Of a DNA stretch of 64,000 nucleotides, positions 24,155 to 33,818 are shown piece after piece. Position 1 is the first letter of the stretch, and each line of letters begins with the position of its first letter. Source of the DNA: Pseudotamlana agarivorans (GTDB lineage Bacteria > Bacteroidota > Bacteroidia > Flavobacteriales > Flavobacteriaceae). The DNA is taken from assembly GCF_001642835.1 (NCBI RefSeq), contig NZ_LXEI01000006.1:62001-126000 (forward strand). Direction: 5' to 3'. The notes under the pieces are model-generated. The model saw nothing but the letters and a program-made list of their open reading frames with translations, was not told the origin of the DNA and did not search any database. Made by a program: the position numbers and the translations under genes.

Positions 24155-26062
24155 ATGAGTAATTATCACATAAAACACCTAGAAGAATATTATCAAGTCT
24201 ATCGAAAATCCATTAGAGAGCCAGAAAATTTTTGGGAAGAGGTTGCCGAAGAACATTTTATGTGGCGTAAAAAATGGGATAATGTATTAAGTTGGGATTT
24301 TAGCAAACCTGAAATTAAATGGTTTGAAGGGGCTCAGCTTAATATTACAGAAAACTGTATTGACCGACACTTATCAACTCGCGGGGATAAAACAGCCATT
24401 TTGTTTGAACCTAATGACCCCGATGAGCCTGCCGAACATATTTCATACAGTCAACTTTATAAAAGAGTCAATCAATTTGCGAATGTTTTAAAATCTAAAG
24501 GCGTAAAAAAAGGCGATCGGGTGTGTATTTATTTACCTATGATTCCTGAATTAGCCATTTCCGTTCTGGCTTGTGCGAGAATAGGCGCCATTCATTCTGT
24601 GGTTTTTGCAGGATTTTCATCTACGGCCTTATCTACAAGAATCAACGATAGCGATTGTATAATGGTAATTACAAGTGATGGATCTTACCGTGGCGCTAAA
24701 ACCATCGATTTAAAAGGTATTGTTGATGATGCATTAGAAGATTGCCCTGGTGTGAATTCTGTTTTAGTCGCCAAACGCATTCAATCGGAAATACCTATGA
24801 AGGAGGGGCGCGATGAGTGGTTGCAACCGCTTTTAGACAGCGCTTCAGAGGATTGTCCAGCTGAAATAATGAATTCTGAAGATCCTTTGTTCATATTATA
24901 CACGTCCGGATCAACCGGTAAACCTAAAGGGATGGTACATACCACAGGCGGGTATATGGTGTATACAGCTTATACTTTTAAAAATGTATTTCAATATAGA
25001 GAAAACGACATCTATTGGTGTACGGCAGATATTGGCTGGATTACGGGACACAGTTATATTGTGTACGGTCCTTTAGCTAATGGGGCAACTACAGTGATGT
25101 TTGAAGGCGTACCAAGTTACCCAGATTTTGGTCGTTTTTGGGAAATTGTAGATAAACACCAAGTAACACAGTTTTATACCGCGCCAACAGCCATTCGCGC
25201 TTTGGCCAAGGAAGGTGTAGACTTGGTTGAGAAATACGACCTATCTTCTTTAAAAGTATTGGGGTCGGTAGGAGAGCCTATCAATGAAGAGGCATGGCAC
25301 TGGTATAACGATAACGTTGGTAAAAAACACAGTCCGATTGTAGATACCTGGTGGCAAACTGAAACAGGAGGAATTATGATTTCTCCAATTCCGTTTGTAA
25401 CACCAACAAAACCAACCTACGCGACATTGCCATTTATAGGCATACAGCCCGCTTTAATGGATGAATCGGGTAAAGAATTAAAAGGTAATCAAGTAGAAGG
25501 GCGTTTGTGTATAAAATTCCCTTGGCCAAGTATGGCACGAACCATTTGGAATAACCACGAACGTTATAAGGAGACTTATTTTTCTGCTTATGAAAATAAA
25601 TATTTTACAGGTGATGGCGCATTACGAGACGAAGTAGGCTACTATAGAATTACAGGTCGTGTTGATGATGTTATTATCGTTTCAGGGCATAATTTAGGAA
25701 CCGCACCTATTGAAGATGCTATAAATGAGCATCCAGCAGTTTCAGAATCTGCAGTTGTTGGTTTTCCTCATGATATCAAAGGGAATGCGCTGTACGGTTA
25801 TATTATTTTAAAAGATACTGGCGAGAGTAGAGATCAAAACAATGTACGTAATGAAATTAACCAAATGATTACCGAGCATATTGGGCCGATTGCCAAACTG
25901 GATAAAATTCAGTTTACGGTAGGATTACCTAAAACGCGATCTGGAAAAATTATGCGTCGTATTTTACGAAAAATAGCTTGTAAAGATATTAGTAACTTAG
26001 GAGATACCAGTACTTTATTAAATCCAGAAGTGGTTCAAGAAATTATAGATAACGCCTTGTAA
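24155..26062 (+). CDS. acs: Acetate--CoA ligase
   Basis: This 635-residue acetyl-CoA synthetase activates acetate with ATP to acetyl-AMP and then acetyl-CoA. The adenylation motifs are in order: YTSGSTGKPKGMVHTTGGY (about 249-267), DTWWQTETGG (about 398-407), TGDGALRDEVGYYRITGRVD (about 490) and PKTRSGKIMRRILRK, whose GK Lys is the regulatory acetylation site in this family. The Trp in the WWQTE motif fits acetate or propionate as substrate. It is convergent with an exonuclease-DUF294 pair that often accompanies acs in other bacteria. Confidence 0.96.
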   Translation: MSNYHIKHLEEYYQVYRKSIREPENFWEEVAEEHFMWRKKWDNVLSWDFSKPEIKWFEGAQLNITENCIDRHLSTRGDKTAILFEPNDPDEPAEHISYSQLYKRVNQFANVLKSKGVKKGDRVCIYLPMIPELAISVLACARIGAIHSVVFAGFSSTALSTRINDSDCIMVITSDGSYRGAKTIDLKGIVDDALEDCPGVNSVLVAKRIQSEIPMKEGRDEWLQPLLDSASEDCPAEIMNSEDPLFILYTSGSTGKPKGMVHTTGGYMVYTAYTFKNVFQYRENDIYWCTADIGWITGHSYIVYGPLANGATTVMFEGVPSYPDFGRFWEIVDKHQVTQFYTAPTAIRALAKEGVDLVEKYDLSSLKVLGSVGEPINEEAWHWYNDNVGKKHSPIVDTWWQTETGGIMISPIPFVTPTKPTYATLPFIGIQPALMDESGKELKGNQVEGRLCIKFPWPSMARTIWNNHERYKETYFSAYENKYFTGDGALRDEVGYYRITGRVDDVIIVSGHNLGTAPIEDAINEHPAVSESAVVGFPHDIKGNALYGYIILKDTGESRDQNNVRNEINQMITEHIGPIAKLDKIQFTVGLPKTRSGKIMRRILRKIACKDISNLGDTSTLLNPEVVQEIIDNAL

Positions 26063-26070
26063 TACAGGCG

Positions 26071-26736
26071 TTATTTAGGCATTAAATAGCCCCAGTTTAG
26101 ATGCTTGCGTTTGTCTAAACGAGCCAATGTTTTTAAAAATACCAAGGCAGTAATAAGCGCATCGCCAGTGGCGGTGTGCCTGTCTACTAAAGGGACATTG
26201 AGCTCTTTGGCCAATTCATCTAAGCTGTACGGTTTTTGCTCGTCTCGATAAATGACATGGACCGATTTATTATAAAGGGCTCCCGTATCGATAAATTTAT
26301 TTTTCAATTGACCTAAACCGTGTCTTTCAAGTATTTTATTAATCATATTACGATCAAAATCAGCATGATGCGCAATAAGTATATCCGATTTGATATAGGC
26401 TAAAAAGGCTTTTATAGCTTCTAGTTCTGTGAGTTTATCAACCTTACTATTTTTTAAAATACCATGAATTTTTACAGATTCAGCCTTAAAAACATCTTGT
26501 TTGATATACAGTTCTAGAGATTGATTAACATCAATTTTTTTATTTATAAAAGATACGGCTCCAATAGATAAGACGCGGTCTTCTGTATAATCAAATCCCG
26601 TAGTTTCAGTGTCAAAAGCAATGAATCTGGTGTTGCTAATATCCGCATTCACCTTGTCTTTAAATTCATCGAGATAGTCTAACCAAAAGTCAGGATAGTC
26701 TTTTTTTTTCTCCGAAAACCATTTGAAAAAAGCCAT
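26071..26736 (-). CDS. 3'-5' exonuclease, DEDDh family (DnaQ-like)
   Basis: This 221-residue protein has the DEDDh exonuclease motifs: FIAFDTETTGF (ExoI), ILIAHHADFDRNMI (ExoII) and RHTATGDALITA (ExoIII with His and Asp). It resembles the epsilon subunit of DNA polymerase III but carries no clamp- or alpha-binding region I recognise, so it is probably a stand-alone exonuclease. It starts right where the DUF294 gene stops (no gap), so the two are one operon. That pairing next to acs is seen in other phyla and hints at a nucleotide-signal or acetate link that is not explained. Confidence 0.9.
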   Translation of the reverse strand: MAFFKWFSEKKKDYPDFWLDYLDEFKDKVNADISNTRFIAFDTETTGFDYTEDRVLSIGAVSFINKKIDVNQSLELYIKQDVFKAESVKIHGILKNSKVDKLTELEAIKAFLAYIKSDILIAHHADFDRNMINKILERHGLGQLKNKFIDTGALYNKSVHVIYRDEQKPYSLDELAKELNVPLVDRHTATGDALITALVFLKTLARLDKRKHLNWGYLMPK

Positions 26737-28656
26737 CTAAATAAAGTTTTTTAAATCGAATCGTATTTTAAGCACTTCCTGGATTTCGTGAACGGGTTTT
26801 AAGCAGCGTCTTAACTTAAGTTGTTCCTCTTTGGTTAAGCTTTCTATATCAATAAACTTTCCAGAGTCATTATGAAGAATGCCTTGTTTGGTTTTAAATT
26901 TAGAAAGGGCTTTGAAAGCGTAAGAACATGAATGGTATAATTCTTTGTTATTAGGGTCTGAAATCGCTAATTGCTCAAAACGTTCGGAGGTATTATTGAT
27001 TCCTCGGGTGTTGTTTTTTAAGGTGAGCAAACGTGCCGCATCTACCAAAGGCATAATACAACGGTTTTTTATGTTGAATAGGTCTTTTTGTTCTCTGCTT
27101 TTTTCTACAGCAAATTGTTTAAAGAAACCTAGTGGCGACGGATTTTTAATGGCATCTCGTGCTAAAAATTTAAAAAACAAACTGCTTTTCTCTAAAGTCT
27201 TATAAATAGAATCTGAAAGCGCTTCCGATAAAGATTCTTCACCATAAATGGGGCTAAAATCAAAAAAGATAGATGAGAGCAAAATAGCTTTTTCATCAGG
27301 TTTTGAAATCCAATCGTCAAATTGTTGTTTCCATTGTGCTAGTGAAATACACCATTTTGGATTACTGGCCATCATATGGGCTTCACAATACTCAAAACCA
27401 ATTTTGTTTAAAGATTTAGTTACCAGTTTTGCCAATTCTAGAAAATAAGTTTGGGTCTCCTCATATTGATCCTCGGGAACATCTTCAAAAATAATGGCGT
27501 TATCCTGATCTGTAAAAAGCATCTGTTCTTTTCTACCTTGGCTACCTAATCCAATCCAGCAAAATTTCACAGGCGGATTCTTAGGCATTTTTTTTAAGGC
27601 GATTTCAATAGCCCTAACCGTTACGGCATCATTAATTTGGGCTATAACTTTCACAATGTGCCCTACAGGTATATTTTGCTCTAAATAGCTTTTTAGTAAA
27701 CTATTGGCTTTTAATCGTGCCGATCGCAACTTTTTAGTTCTGTTGGCACGAGTAATTTCTTTTAAAATAACAGTCGGACTATTACCTAATGTAACAAGGA
27801 CATCATGATGTGTTAAAACACCAACCAGTTTCGAGTTTACTGTACCGTCTTTAGTAACACACAAATGGCCAATGTGATGCTTGATCATTTGAAGTTGTCC
27901 GTCGGCAACCGTTAAGCCCTTTTTACAAGTTATAACAGGCGAGGTCATAATATTATTTACGGGGGTGTCAATAGGAAAAAGGCCCGTAGCAATTTTATTT
28001 TTGATGTCGCTATTGGTAATTATACCTACAGGATTATTTACATTGTTGACCACGATTATACAACCAATTTTATGATCCCGCATTTTTATAGCGGCATCTT
28101 TTAGGGTTGAATCTACAGCACATGTGATGGGGTTTTTGGTGTAGTTGGCGGTTTGAAAATTGACGATATCTTGCGAACTATTGGGTAAATAGTCCACAAA
28201 TATTTTACCAGCTTCCTCTGCCGTGTAAGGGTCATATGCATTGGTTGCAAACGCCGTAATAAGGAACTTATTAATGCTAGCGTTGTCTTTGGTAACGGCC
28301 GTAAAAACACTAATAGGAATGGCGTAAACTATAGATTCTTCATTGGCGGTAGCCGTGAGTTTATAGTTTTCTTTCGCTATCAGTGGGCGTATTCCAAAAA
28401 CATCGCCAGCATCACTAATGTTAATAATTTCTTGGGTATTGTCGCCCATGGTGTGTAACAATTTTACACCACCATTTCTTACCATGTAAAAATCTGATTT
28501 TGCAGCATCGCCTCTTTCAAACAGTGTATCACCCTTTTCCATGTAAATGATTGAAACCTCTTTAGATATTTCAAACAAATCATTGGTACTTAGTAAATTA
28601 AAAGGCGGATACTTAATTAAGAAATCAAGAACACGTTCTGCAATAGAATTTTTCAT
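26737..28656 (-). CDS. Cyclic-nucleotide-binding, CBS and DUF294 nucleotidyltransferase protein
   Basis: This 639-residue multi-domain protein has a cNMP-binding domain (about 10-125, with YMEKGDTLFERGD and FGIRPLIAK) and two CBS motifs (about 155-285). The DUF294 nucleotidyltransferase core (about 340-400) has the GSQGRKEQ and FTDQDNA motifs, and a DUF294 C-terminal helical domain follows. The GS-x-G-R-x-E plus D-x-D pattern is shared with GlnD-type nucleotidyltransferases. It probably senses adenine nucleotides through CBS or cNMP sites and modifies a protein or small molecule; the target is unknown. Co-transcribed with the exonuclease. Confidence 0.92.
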   Translation of the reverse strand: MKNSIAERVLDFLIKYPPFNLLSTNDLFEISKEVSIIYMEKGDTLFERGDAAKSDFYMVRNGGVKLLHTMGDNTQEIINISDAGDVFGIRPLIAKENYKLTATANEESIVYAIPISVFTAVTKDNASINKFLITAFATNAYDPYTAEEAGKIFVDYLPNSSQDIVNFQTANYTKNPITCAVDSTLKDAAIKMRDHKIGCIIVVNNVNNPVGIITNSDIKNKIATGLFPIDTPVNNIMTSPVITCKKGLTVADGQLQMIKHHIGHLCVTKDGTVNSKLVGVLTHHDVLVTLGNSPTVILKEITRANRTKKLRSARLKANSLLKSYLEQNIPVGHIVKVIAQINDAVTVRAIEIALKKMPKNPPVKFCWIGLGSQGRKEQMLFTDQDNAIIFEDVPEDQYEETQTYFLELAKLVTKSLNKIGFEYCEAHMMASNPKWCISLAQWKQQFDDWISKPDEKAILLSSIFFDFSPIYGEESLSEALSDSIYKTLEKSSLFFKFLARDAIKNPSPLGFFKQFAVEKSREQKDLFNIKNRCIMPLVDAARLLTLKNNTRGINNTSERFEQLAISDPNNKELYHSCSYAFKALSKFKTKQGILHNDSGKFIDIESLTKEEQLKLRRCLKPVHEIQEVLKIRFDLKNFI

Positions 28657-28673
28657 GAGGTAAGCTTACCAGA

Positions 28674-29288
28674 TTAAATAAGTTTAAAATCTAATAACAA
28701 TTCACCTTCAACAGAAGCTTGTAAATGATCGCCTTTTACGTTTTGACCAGCACCAGTTGCAGGCGTTCCTGTGAAAATTAAATCACCAGGTTCTAAAGTC
28801 ATAAATTTAGACACATAAGCAATAATTTCCTCGAAGTTGTAAATCATATCACTTGTATTACCAACTTGCTTTTCTTCACCATTTATTAATAGGTTAAAGT
28901 TGATATCATTCAAATCTGGGAAATTAGAAATCGATTTAAAACCAGCCACTGGCGACGCACCGTCAAAACCTTTTGCTAATGCCCACGGACCTTTATTTTC
29001 ACGACTTGCTGCAAGTACATCTTTAGCAGTATAATCGATACCAATACCTATTTCGCTAATGTAAGAGGCTGCATCAGCTTCAGAAATATCTTTACCTTGC
29101 TTCCCGATTTTAGCGACTAATTCTACTTCGTAAATTAATTGCTCTGTTATGGATGGAAAAACAATGTCTGCGTTGTTTTCAACTAAAGTGCTTTCAGCTT
29201 TTAAAAAGATGGTTTGTGCCCCAGTTTTAAGCGCTGCAACTTCACTTTTATCATTTACGTAGTTTTTACCAATGCCTATAATTTTCAT
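28674..29288 (-). CDS. Fumarylacetoacetate hydrolase family protein
   Basis: This 204-residue protein starts MKIIGIGKNYVNDKSE and has the FAH-fold blocks YEVELVAKIGKQGKDI (metal-binding Glu residues), IGIGIDYTAKDVLA, and GDLIFTGTPATGAG. Its short length matches the YcgM/acylpyruvate hydrolase or oxaloacetate-decarboxylase branch. It acts on a 2,4-dioxo acid or oxaloacetate in the cytosol. It is 17 nt upstream of the DUF294 gene on the same strand and could be in that operon. Confidence 0.9.
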   Translation of the reverse strand: MKIIGIGKNYVNDKSEVAALKTGAQTIFLKAESTLVENNADIVFPSITEQLIYEVELVAKIGKQGKDISEADAASYISEIGIGIDYTAKDVLAASRENKGPWALAKGFDGASPVAGFKSISNFPDLNDINFNLLINGEEKQVGNTSDMIYNFEEIIAYVSKFMTLEPGDLIFTGTPATGAGQNVKGDHLQASVEGELLLDFKLI

Positions 29289-29508
29289 GATTTTTGTATA
29301 AATTTAATTGTTAATTTTCAGACACTAAAAGTAATGAATTAAGCTATTTTTCGTCCTACAAATTATATAAATTTTATACCGTTAGCGTATCGAGTTATCG
29401 CGCTTATTCAAAAAAAGAGATAAGGCAGCGTTAGAAAAGAATTTAGGTCTATTTTTGCTATAGATAAAGTTTGATTTACATAACTCACTTCGCGTTCAAA
29501 AGAATTCT

Positions 29509-31281
29509 ATGAAGCACCTCAGTTCCACGACTACAAAAAAAGATAAAAGAAAGTCTAAAGTGACCATGACACAAGCGTTTAAAACCATTATTTGGCCAAG
29601 GCGAAATTTGGTTTTTTTAGGGTTACTGTTAATAGTAATAAGAAGTTTAGCCGGACTTATTTTACCGTGGCAAAGTAAAGTACTTCTAGATGACGTTGTG
29701 CCAAGTAATGATCCGTCGCAGCTTTACAGCTTAATAATCATTGTGCTATCGGCTATTTTAGTACAAGCCTTAACATCATACGCATTAACGCAAATATTAA
29801 GCGTTCAGGCGCAATTTTTAATCAGTGAATTACGTGCCCAAGTACAGAAAAAAGTACTGTCTTTACCCATTAGTTTTTTTGATAACAATAAAACTGGCGG
29901 TTTAGTGTCTCGAATCATGAGTGATGTGGAAGGGGTAAGAAACTTAATAGGCACAGGTTTGGTACAATTAGTAGGAGGGACGTTCACAGCCATTGTTTCT
30001 TTAATAATTTTAATAAAGTTGAATGCCTGGATGACACTTTTTGTGTTCGTGCCGATTTCCATTTTCGGATATATCGCCTTGCGTGCCTTTAAATACATTC
30101 GTCCAGTGTTTAGAACCCGAGGGAAAATTAATCAAGAAGTTAAAGGCAGACTTACCGAAACTTTAGCCGGGGTAAGGGTTATAAAAGCGTTTAATGCTGA
30201 AGAACAAGAAAATCTTGTTTTTGAACAAGGGGTGGAGCGCTTGTTTCAAAACGTGAAAAAAAGTTTAACAGCAACCTCTATCATGACCAGCTCATCGACT
30301 TTTTTAATTGGTGTGGCCACCACAGGAATTATGGGGATTGGTGGTTATTATATGATGCAAAATGCCATGACAACGGGTGATTTTTTGTTTTTCACTTTGG
30401 TACTCGGATTTATGATTGCGCCTATAGTGCAAATGAGTAATATTGGGAGTCAATTGACGGAAGCTTTAGCGGGATTAGACAGAACCGAAGAGTTGATGAA
30501 TATGACTGCTGAAGAAGACAACGAACAGCGTACCATAGAACTTCAAAATTTTAAAGGTGATATTGAATTTAAAGATGTGTCTTTTGCTTACGAAGAAGAC
30601 AAAGACGTATTACACAAAATAAATTTCAAGGCACCTTCCGGAACCGTTACGGCTTTAGTAGGAAGTTCAGGTTCGGGAAAATCGACCATTGCGGGATTGT
30701 CGGCTACTTTTTTGAATCCGAAATCAGGTACCGTTTTAGTCGATCAACAAGATTTATCTAAAGTAAAATTAAACAGTTTTAGAAAAAATTTGGGTGTGGT
30801 TTTACAGGATGAGTTTTTGTTTGAAGGGACGATTAGAGATAACATCCTTTTCCCTAGGCCAAATGCTACCGAAGCGGAACTTCAGAATGCTGTTAAAGCT
30901 GCTTATGTAGATGAATTTACCGATAGATTTGACAAAGGCTTAGAAACTTTAATAGGAGAACGAGGCGTGAAACTTTCTGGAGGGCAACGTCAAAGATTGG
31001 CTATCGCTCGTGCCATTCTTGCCGATCCTAAACTTATTATTTTAGACGAAGCCACTTCAAATTTAGATACCGAAAGTGAAGCCTTAATTCAGAAGAGTTT
31101 AAATGAATTGGTGAAAGATCGAACCACCATCGTTATAGCGCATCGATTAAGTACCATTAGAAAAGCCGATCAAATTTTAGTAATTGAAGCCGGAAATATC
31201 GTAGAACGTGGAACCCACGACGAATTAATTGCCGTTGGAGGAAGGTATTACGATTTATACACCTATCAAGCTAAAATATAG
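29509..31281 (+). CDS. ABC transporter, fused permease and ATPase (MsbA/ABCB type)
   Basis: This 590-residue half-transporter has six membrane helices (about 30-315) and a C-terminal ATPase. The ATPase has Walker A GSSGSGKST (near 386), the Q-loop LGVVLQDEF, the signature LSGGQRQRLAIARAIL, Walker B LIILDEATSNLD and an H-loop in IAHRLST. It acts as a homodimeric exporter for lipids or drugs. It is followed 21 nt later by a DinB gene. The substrate cannot be told from sequence. Confidence 0.93.
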   Translation: MKHLSSTTTKKDKRKSKVTMTQAFKTIIWPRRNLVFLGLLLIVIRSLAGLILPWQSKVLLDDVVPSNDPSQLYSLIIIVLSAILVQALTSYALTQILSVQAQFLISELRAQVQKKVLSLPISFFDNNKTGGLVSRIMSDVEGVRNLIGTGLVQLVGGTFTAIVSLIILIKLNAWMTLFVFVPISIFGYIALRAFKYIRPVFRTRGKINQEVKGRLTETLAGVRVIKAFNAEEQENLVFEQGVERLFQNVKKSLTATSIMTSSSTFLIGVATTGIMGIGGYYMMQNAMTTGDFLFFTLVLGFMIAPIVQMSNIGSQLTEALAGLDRTEELMNMTAEEDNEQRTIELQNFKGDIEFKDVSFAYEEDKDVLHKINFKAPSGTVTALVGSSGSGKSTIAGLSATFLNPKSGTVLVDQQDLSKVKLNSFRKNLGVVLQDEFLFEGTIRDNILFPRPNATEAELQNAVKAAYVDEFTDRFDKGLETLIGERGVKLSGGQRQRLAIARAILADPKLIILDEATSNLDTESEALIQKSLNELVKDRTTIVIAHRLSTIRKADQILVIEAGNIVERGTHDELIAVGGRYYDLYTYQAKI

Positions 31282-31302
31282 TTCAACCTAATTTTAATTA
31301 AG

Positions 31303-31821
31303 ATGAAAGTAGCTAGTTTAAGCCCTTCAGAATATCCTGAGTTTTATAAAACCTATATTGATAAAGTCCCTACAGATTTAGATTTGTTAGAGGCTCTTGA
31401 AAAAGGGAGAACAACTGTTTTACATGATTTTAAAAGCATTCCAGAAGCTAAATTAAGCTGGCGTTATGCGCCTGGAAAATGGACTATTAAAGAAGTGCTT
31501 CAGCATATTATTGATAACGAGCGCGTTTTTAGTTACCGTTGTTTTAGAATTTCTCGCCAAGACAAAACCAATCTTCCTGGTTATGAGCAAGATGATTTTG
31601 TGGCCACTTCAAACGCTAACGAAAAATCATTAAAAGATCTTATAGAAGCTTATGAAGCCGTGCGTCGAAACACTATGGTTCTACTAAATGAAATGTCGGA
31701 AACCGAATTTAAACATATGGGTATGGTTAGCGGTAACCCCATGTCTGCCCGAGCCGCGGCCTTTGTAATTGTGGGCCATGAAATACATCACCTGCAAGTC
31801 TTACAACAGAAATATCTTTAA
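31303..31821 (+). CDS. DinB family protein
   Basis: This 172-residue four-helix DinB/YfiT-like protein has the metal His in LQHIIDNERVFSYRCF and a later His pair in IVGHEIHHLQVLQQ. KWTIKEVLQHI near residue 61 is a DinB/DUF664 hallmark. These proteins often act as metal-dependent thiol or detoxification transferases with bacillithiol or other thiols. It is in the same direction as the ABC exporter, 21 nt after it, and convergent with the MFS gene, leaving only 1 nt between the stops. Confidence 0.88.
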   Translation: MKVASLSPSEYPEFYKTYIDKVPTDLDLLEALEKGRTTVLHDFKSIPEAKLSWRYAPGKWTIKEVLQHIIDNERVFSYRCFRISRQDKTNLPGYEQDDFVATSNANEKSLKDLIEAYEAVRRNTMVLLNEMSETEFKHMGMVSGNPMSARAAAFVIVGHEIHHLQVLQQKYL

Positions 31822-31822
31822 T

Positions 31823-33034
31823 TTAGGCCTTTGTAGTAAGTAACTTCCTTTTGCGTTTCAATAAAGTGAAAACCAATAAAGATAAAACGCCAAATACCGA
31901 AAATCCTATAAAAATGGGGAGTACCGAGTGTTTGATGTAGCCTCCAATATAATTAGCTATAGGAACCGCCATAATGGTTGAAGCAAAGCCGTTTATTGCT
32001 GCGCCAATGCCCGCAATATGACCTAGAGGTTGCATGGCTAAAGCTCTTAGATTTCCGAAGAGAAAACCAACAGCAAAAAATTGAGCTGCAAAAAACATGA
32101 GTAAAATGTATATACTAGGATTGTTGCCAGACCAAAATAAAATCACGTAAAGCACCGAAACGATGGCATAACCTACGGTAGCAGTATAGGCAATACGCCA
32201 CATACCATATTTCTCAACCAATCGGCTATTCATAAAAGTAGCTAAACCAATAGAGATGGCTAAACTTGCAAAAATGTATGGAAACATTTCAGCCATCTGG
32301 TATTGTACCTGGAAGATCTGCTGTGCTGTACTGAGGTACACCATAAATGATCCCGTAATAAATCCCGAAACTAGGGTAAAAGCAACTGCTTCACGCTCCT
32401 TAAAGAATTTTCGAGTGCCGTCGTAAAATAGATTCGCCGAGAATTTAATTCGTCCTTCTTTAGGAAGAGTTTCAGGTTGTCTTTGCCAAAACCAGAACAT
32501 GATAATCATTCCAAAAATGAGGTTGAAATAGAAAATGGATTTCCAACTAAAATAAGCCATGAGGAGGTGCCCAAGGGTAGGAGCCACTACAGGTACAAGA
32601 ATAAAAAACATCACCACAATTGATACGATTTTTGCCATATAATCCCCTTCATAGGAGTCGCGAATCATAGAAAGTGATAAACTTCTAGGGGATGCTAACC
32701 CTATACCTTGAAGGATGCGTCCCACAATCATCACCTCAAAACTTGTTGTTGTTACACAAATAATACTAGCCATAATAAAAACAGAAAAACCTATAAAAAC
32801 AATGGGTTTCCTGCCAAAACTATCCGATAAGGGGCCGAAAATAAGCTGTCCGCAACCAATACCCAGAAAAATCATGGTAATTAACAACTGATTGTCGGAG
32901 GCATCGATAACCCCTAAATGAGCTCCGATTTCAGGTAAAGCCGGTAATAATGCATCAATGGAAAGGGCAACAATTGACATAAGTGAAGCCATTAAGGCTA
33001 CAAATTCAATTTTAAAATGTTGGTTTTTTAGCAT
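31823..33034 (-). CDS. Bcr/CflA family MFS multidrug efflux protein
   Basis: The ATG at 33034 (MLKNQHFKIEF) gives a 403-residue protein with twelve predicted membrane helices. The segment GPLSDSFGRKPIVFIGF is the conserved MFS loop 2-3 (G-x-x-x-D-x-x-G-R-[RK]) and PALPEIGAHLGV with ASDNQLLITMIF is typical of Bcr/CflA drug:H+ antiporters. It is divergent from a Crp/Fnr regulator across about 105 bp, so regulation by that protein is plausible. A TACTTTTG -7 box lies 5 nt before the ATG. Confidence 0.92.
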   Translation of the reverse strand: MLKNQHFKIEFVALMASLMSIVALSIDALLPALPEIGAHLGVIDASDNQLLITMIFLGIGCGQLIFGPLSDSFGRKPIVFIGFSVFIMASIICVTTTSFEVMIVGRILQGIGLASPRSLSLSMIRDSYEGDYMAKIVSIVVMFFILVPVVAPTLGHLLMAYFSWKSIFYFNLIFGMIIMFWFWQRQPETLPKEGRIKFSANLFYDGTRKFFKEREAVAFTLVSGFITGSFMVYLSTAQQIFQVQYQMAEMFPYIFASLAISIGLATFMNSRLVEKYGMWRIAYTATVGYAIVSVLYVILFWSGNNPSIYILLMFFAAQFFAVGFLFGNLRALAMQPLGHIAGIGAAINGFASTIMAVPIANYIGGYIKHSVLPIFIGFSVFGVLSLLVFTLLKRKRKLLTTKA

Positions 33035-33038
33035 CTTG

Positions 33039-33046
33039 CAAAAGTA
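33039..33046 (-). promoter_or_regulatory. Candidate -7 box TACTTTTG, near-leaderless
   Basis: The minus-strand TAnnTTTG match ends 5 nt before the MFS start codon. Transcription would begin at or next to the ATG and give a leaderless or nearly leaderless mRNA. Confidence 0.45.
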
Positions 33047-33105
33047 ATTCAATTAAAATCCTTTTTTAATAACTTAACGATATATTAAGACAATGATATT
33101 ATTGT

Positions 33106-33113
33106 TAAATTTG
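33106..33113 (+). promoter_or_regulatory. Candidate -7 box TAAATTTG for the Crp/Fnr gene
   Basis: An exact TAnnTTTG match lies 27 nt above the Crp/Fnr start. No clear -33 TTG is present at 17-23 nt. Confidence 0.45.
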
Positions 33114-33139
33114 ATATCAAGTAAAGCATAATCACACCT

Positions 33140-33724
33140 ATGAATATACAGCCACTTTTAAACTACATCGGGCAGCATGTTACACTAACCAAGGAGGAAG
33201 AAGCGATTTTAGAATCGAAAGTTAGTTATCGAAAGTACTTAAAAGGGCAATTTGTGGTTCAGCAAGGTGATGTTTGTAAATACGAATGTTTTGTCATTTC
33301 TGGCTGTACAAAAACATATTATGTGGATGATGAAGGTCAAGAACACATCGTTATGTTCTCCATTGAAGATTGGTGGACTTCCGATATCGGGAGTTTTATA
33401 ACACAAACGCCAGCCGATTTTAGCATACAATGTATTGAAAATACCGAGCTCATAATGTTTTCTTACGATGAGATAGAAAATCTATATGCTGAAATTCCAA
33501 AGCTAGAGCGTTTTTTTAGACGTATCATCGAAAAGGCTTTAGTAGCTTCACAGAAAAGAATCATTAGAAGTTTTAGTCTTTCTGCAAAAGACAGGTTTCT
33601 TTATTTTAGAAATCAGTATCCTAAAATTGAGCAACGAATCCCTCAGTACATGATCGCTTCATACCTAGGTATTACTAAGGAATTCTTAAGCAAAATTAAA
33701 AGCCAGCTTATTCTCGAGCAGTAA
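33140..33724 (+). CDS. Crp/Fnr family transcriptional regulator
   Basis: This 194-residue protein has a cyclic-nucleotide-type sensor domain (about 15-125; KYLKGQFVVQQGDVCKYECFV). A C-terminal winged helix contains YMIASYLGITKEFLSKIKSQL (about 170-190). It lacks the four-Cys cluster arrangement of true FNR; the Cys pair near VCKYECFVISGC might still sense redox. It is divergent from the MFS pump and upstream of SnoaL- and YceI-like genes in the same direction. The ligand is unknown. Confidence 0.92.
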   Translation: MNIQPLLNYIGQHVTLTKEEEAILESKVSYRKYLKGQFVVQQGDVCKYECFVISGCTKTYYVDDEGQEHIVMFSIEDWWTSDIGSFITQTPADFSIQCIENTELIMFSYDEIENLYAEIPKLERFFRRIIEKALVASQKRIIRSFSLSAKDRFLYFRNQYPKIEQRIPQYMIASYLGITKEFLSKIKSQLILEQ

Positions 33725-33818
33725 ATGTTAATCTAGATTAACTTTATTTAATAAACTACTTCATTTTATATCACGGGGACGTTTCAGACCTTTGTACCGT
33801 AATAATTCATCATGTATT

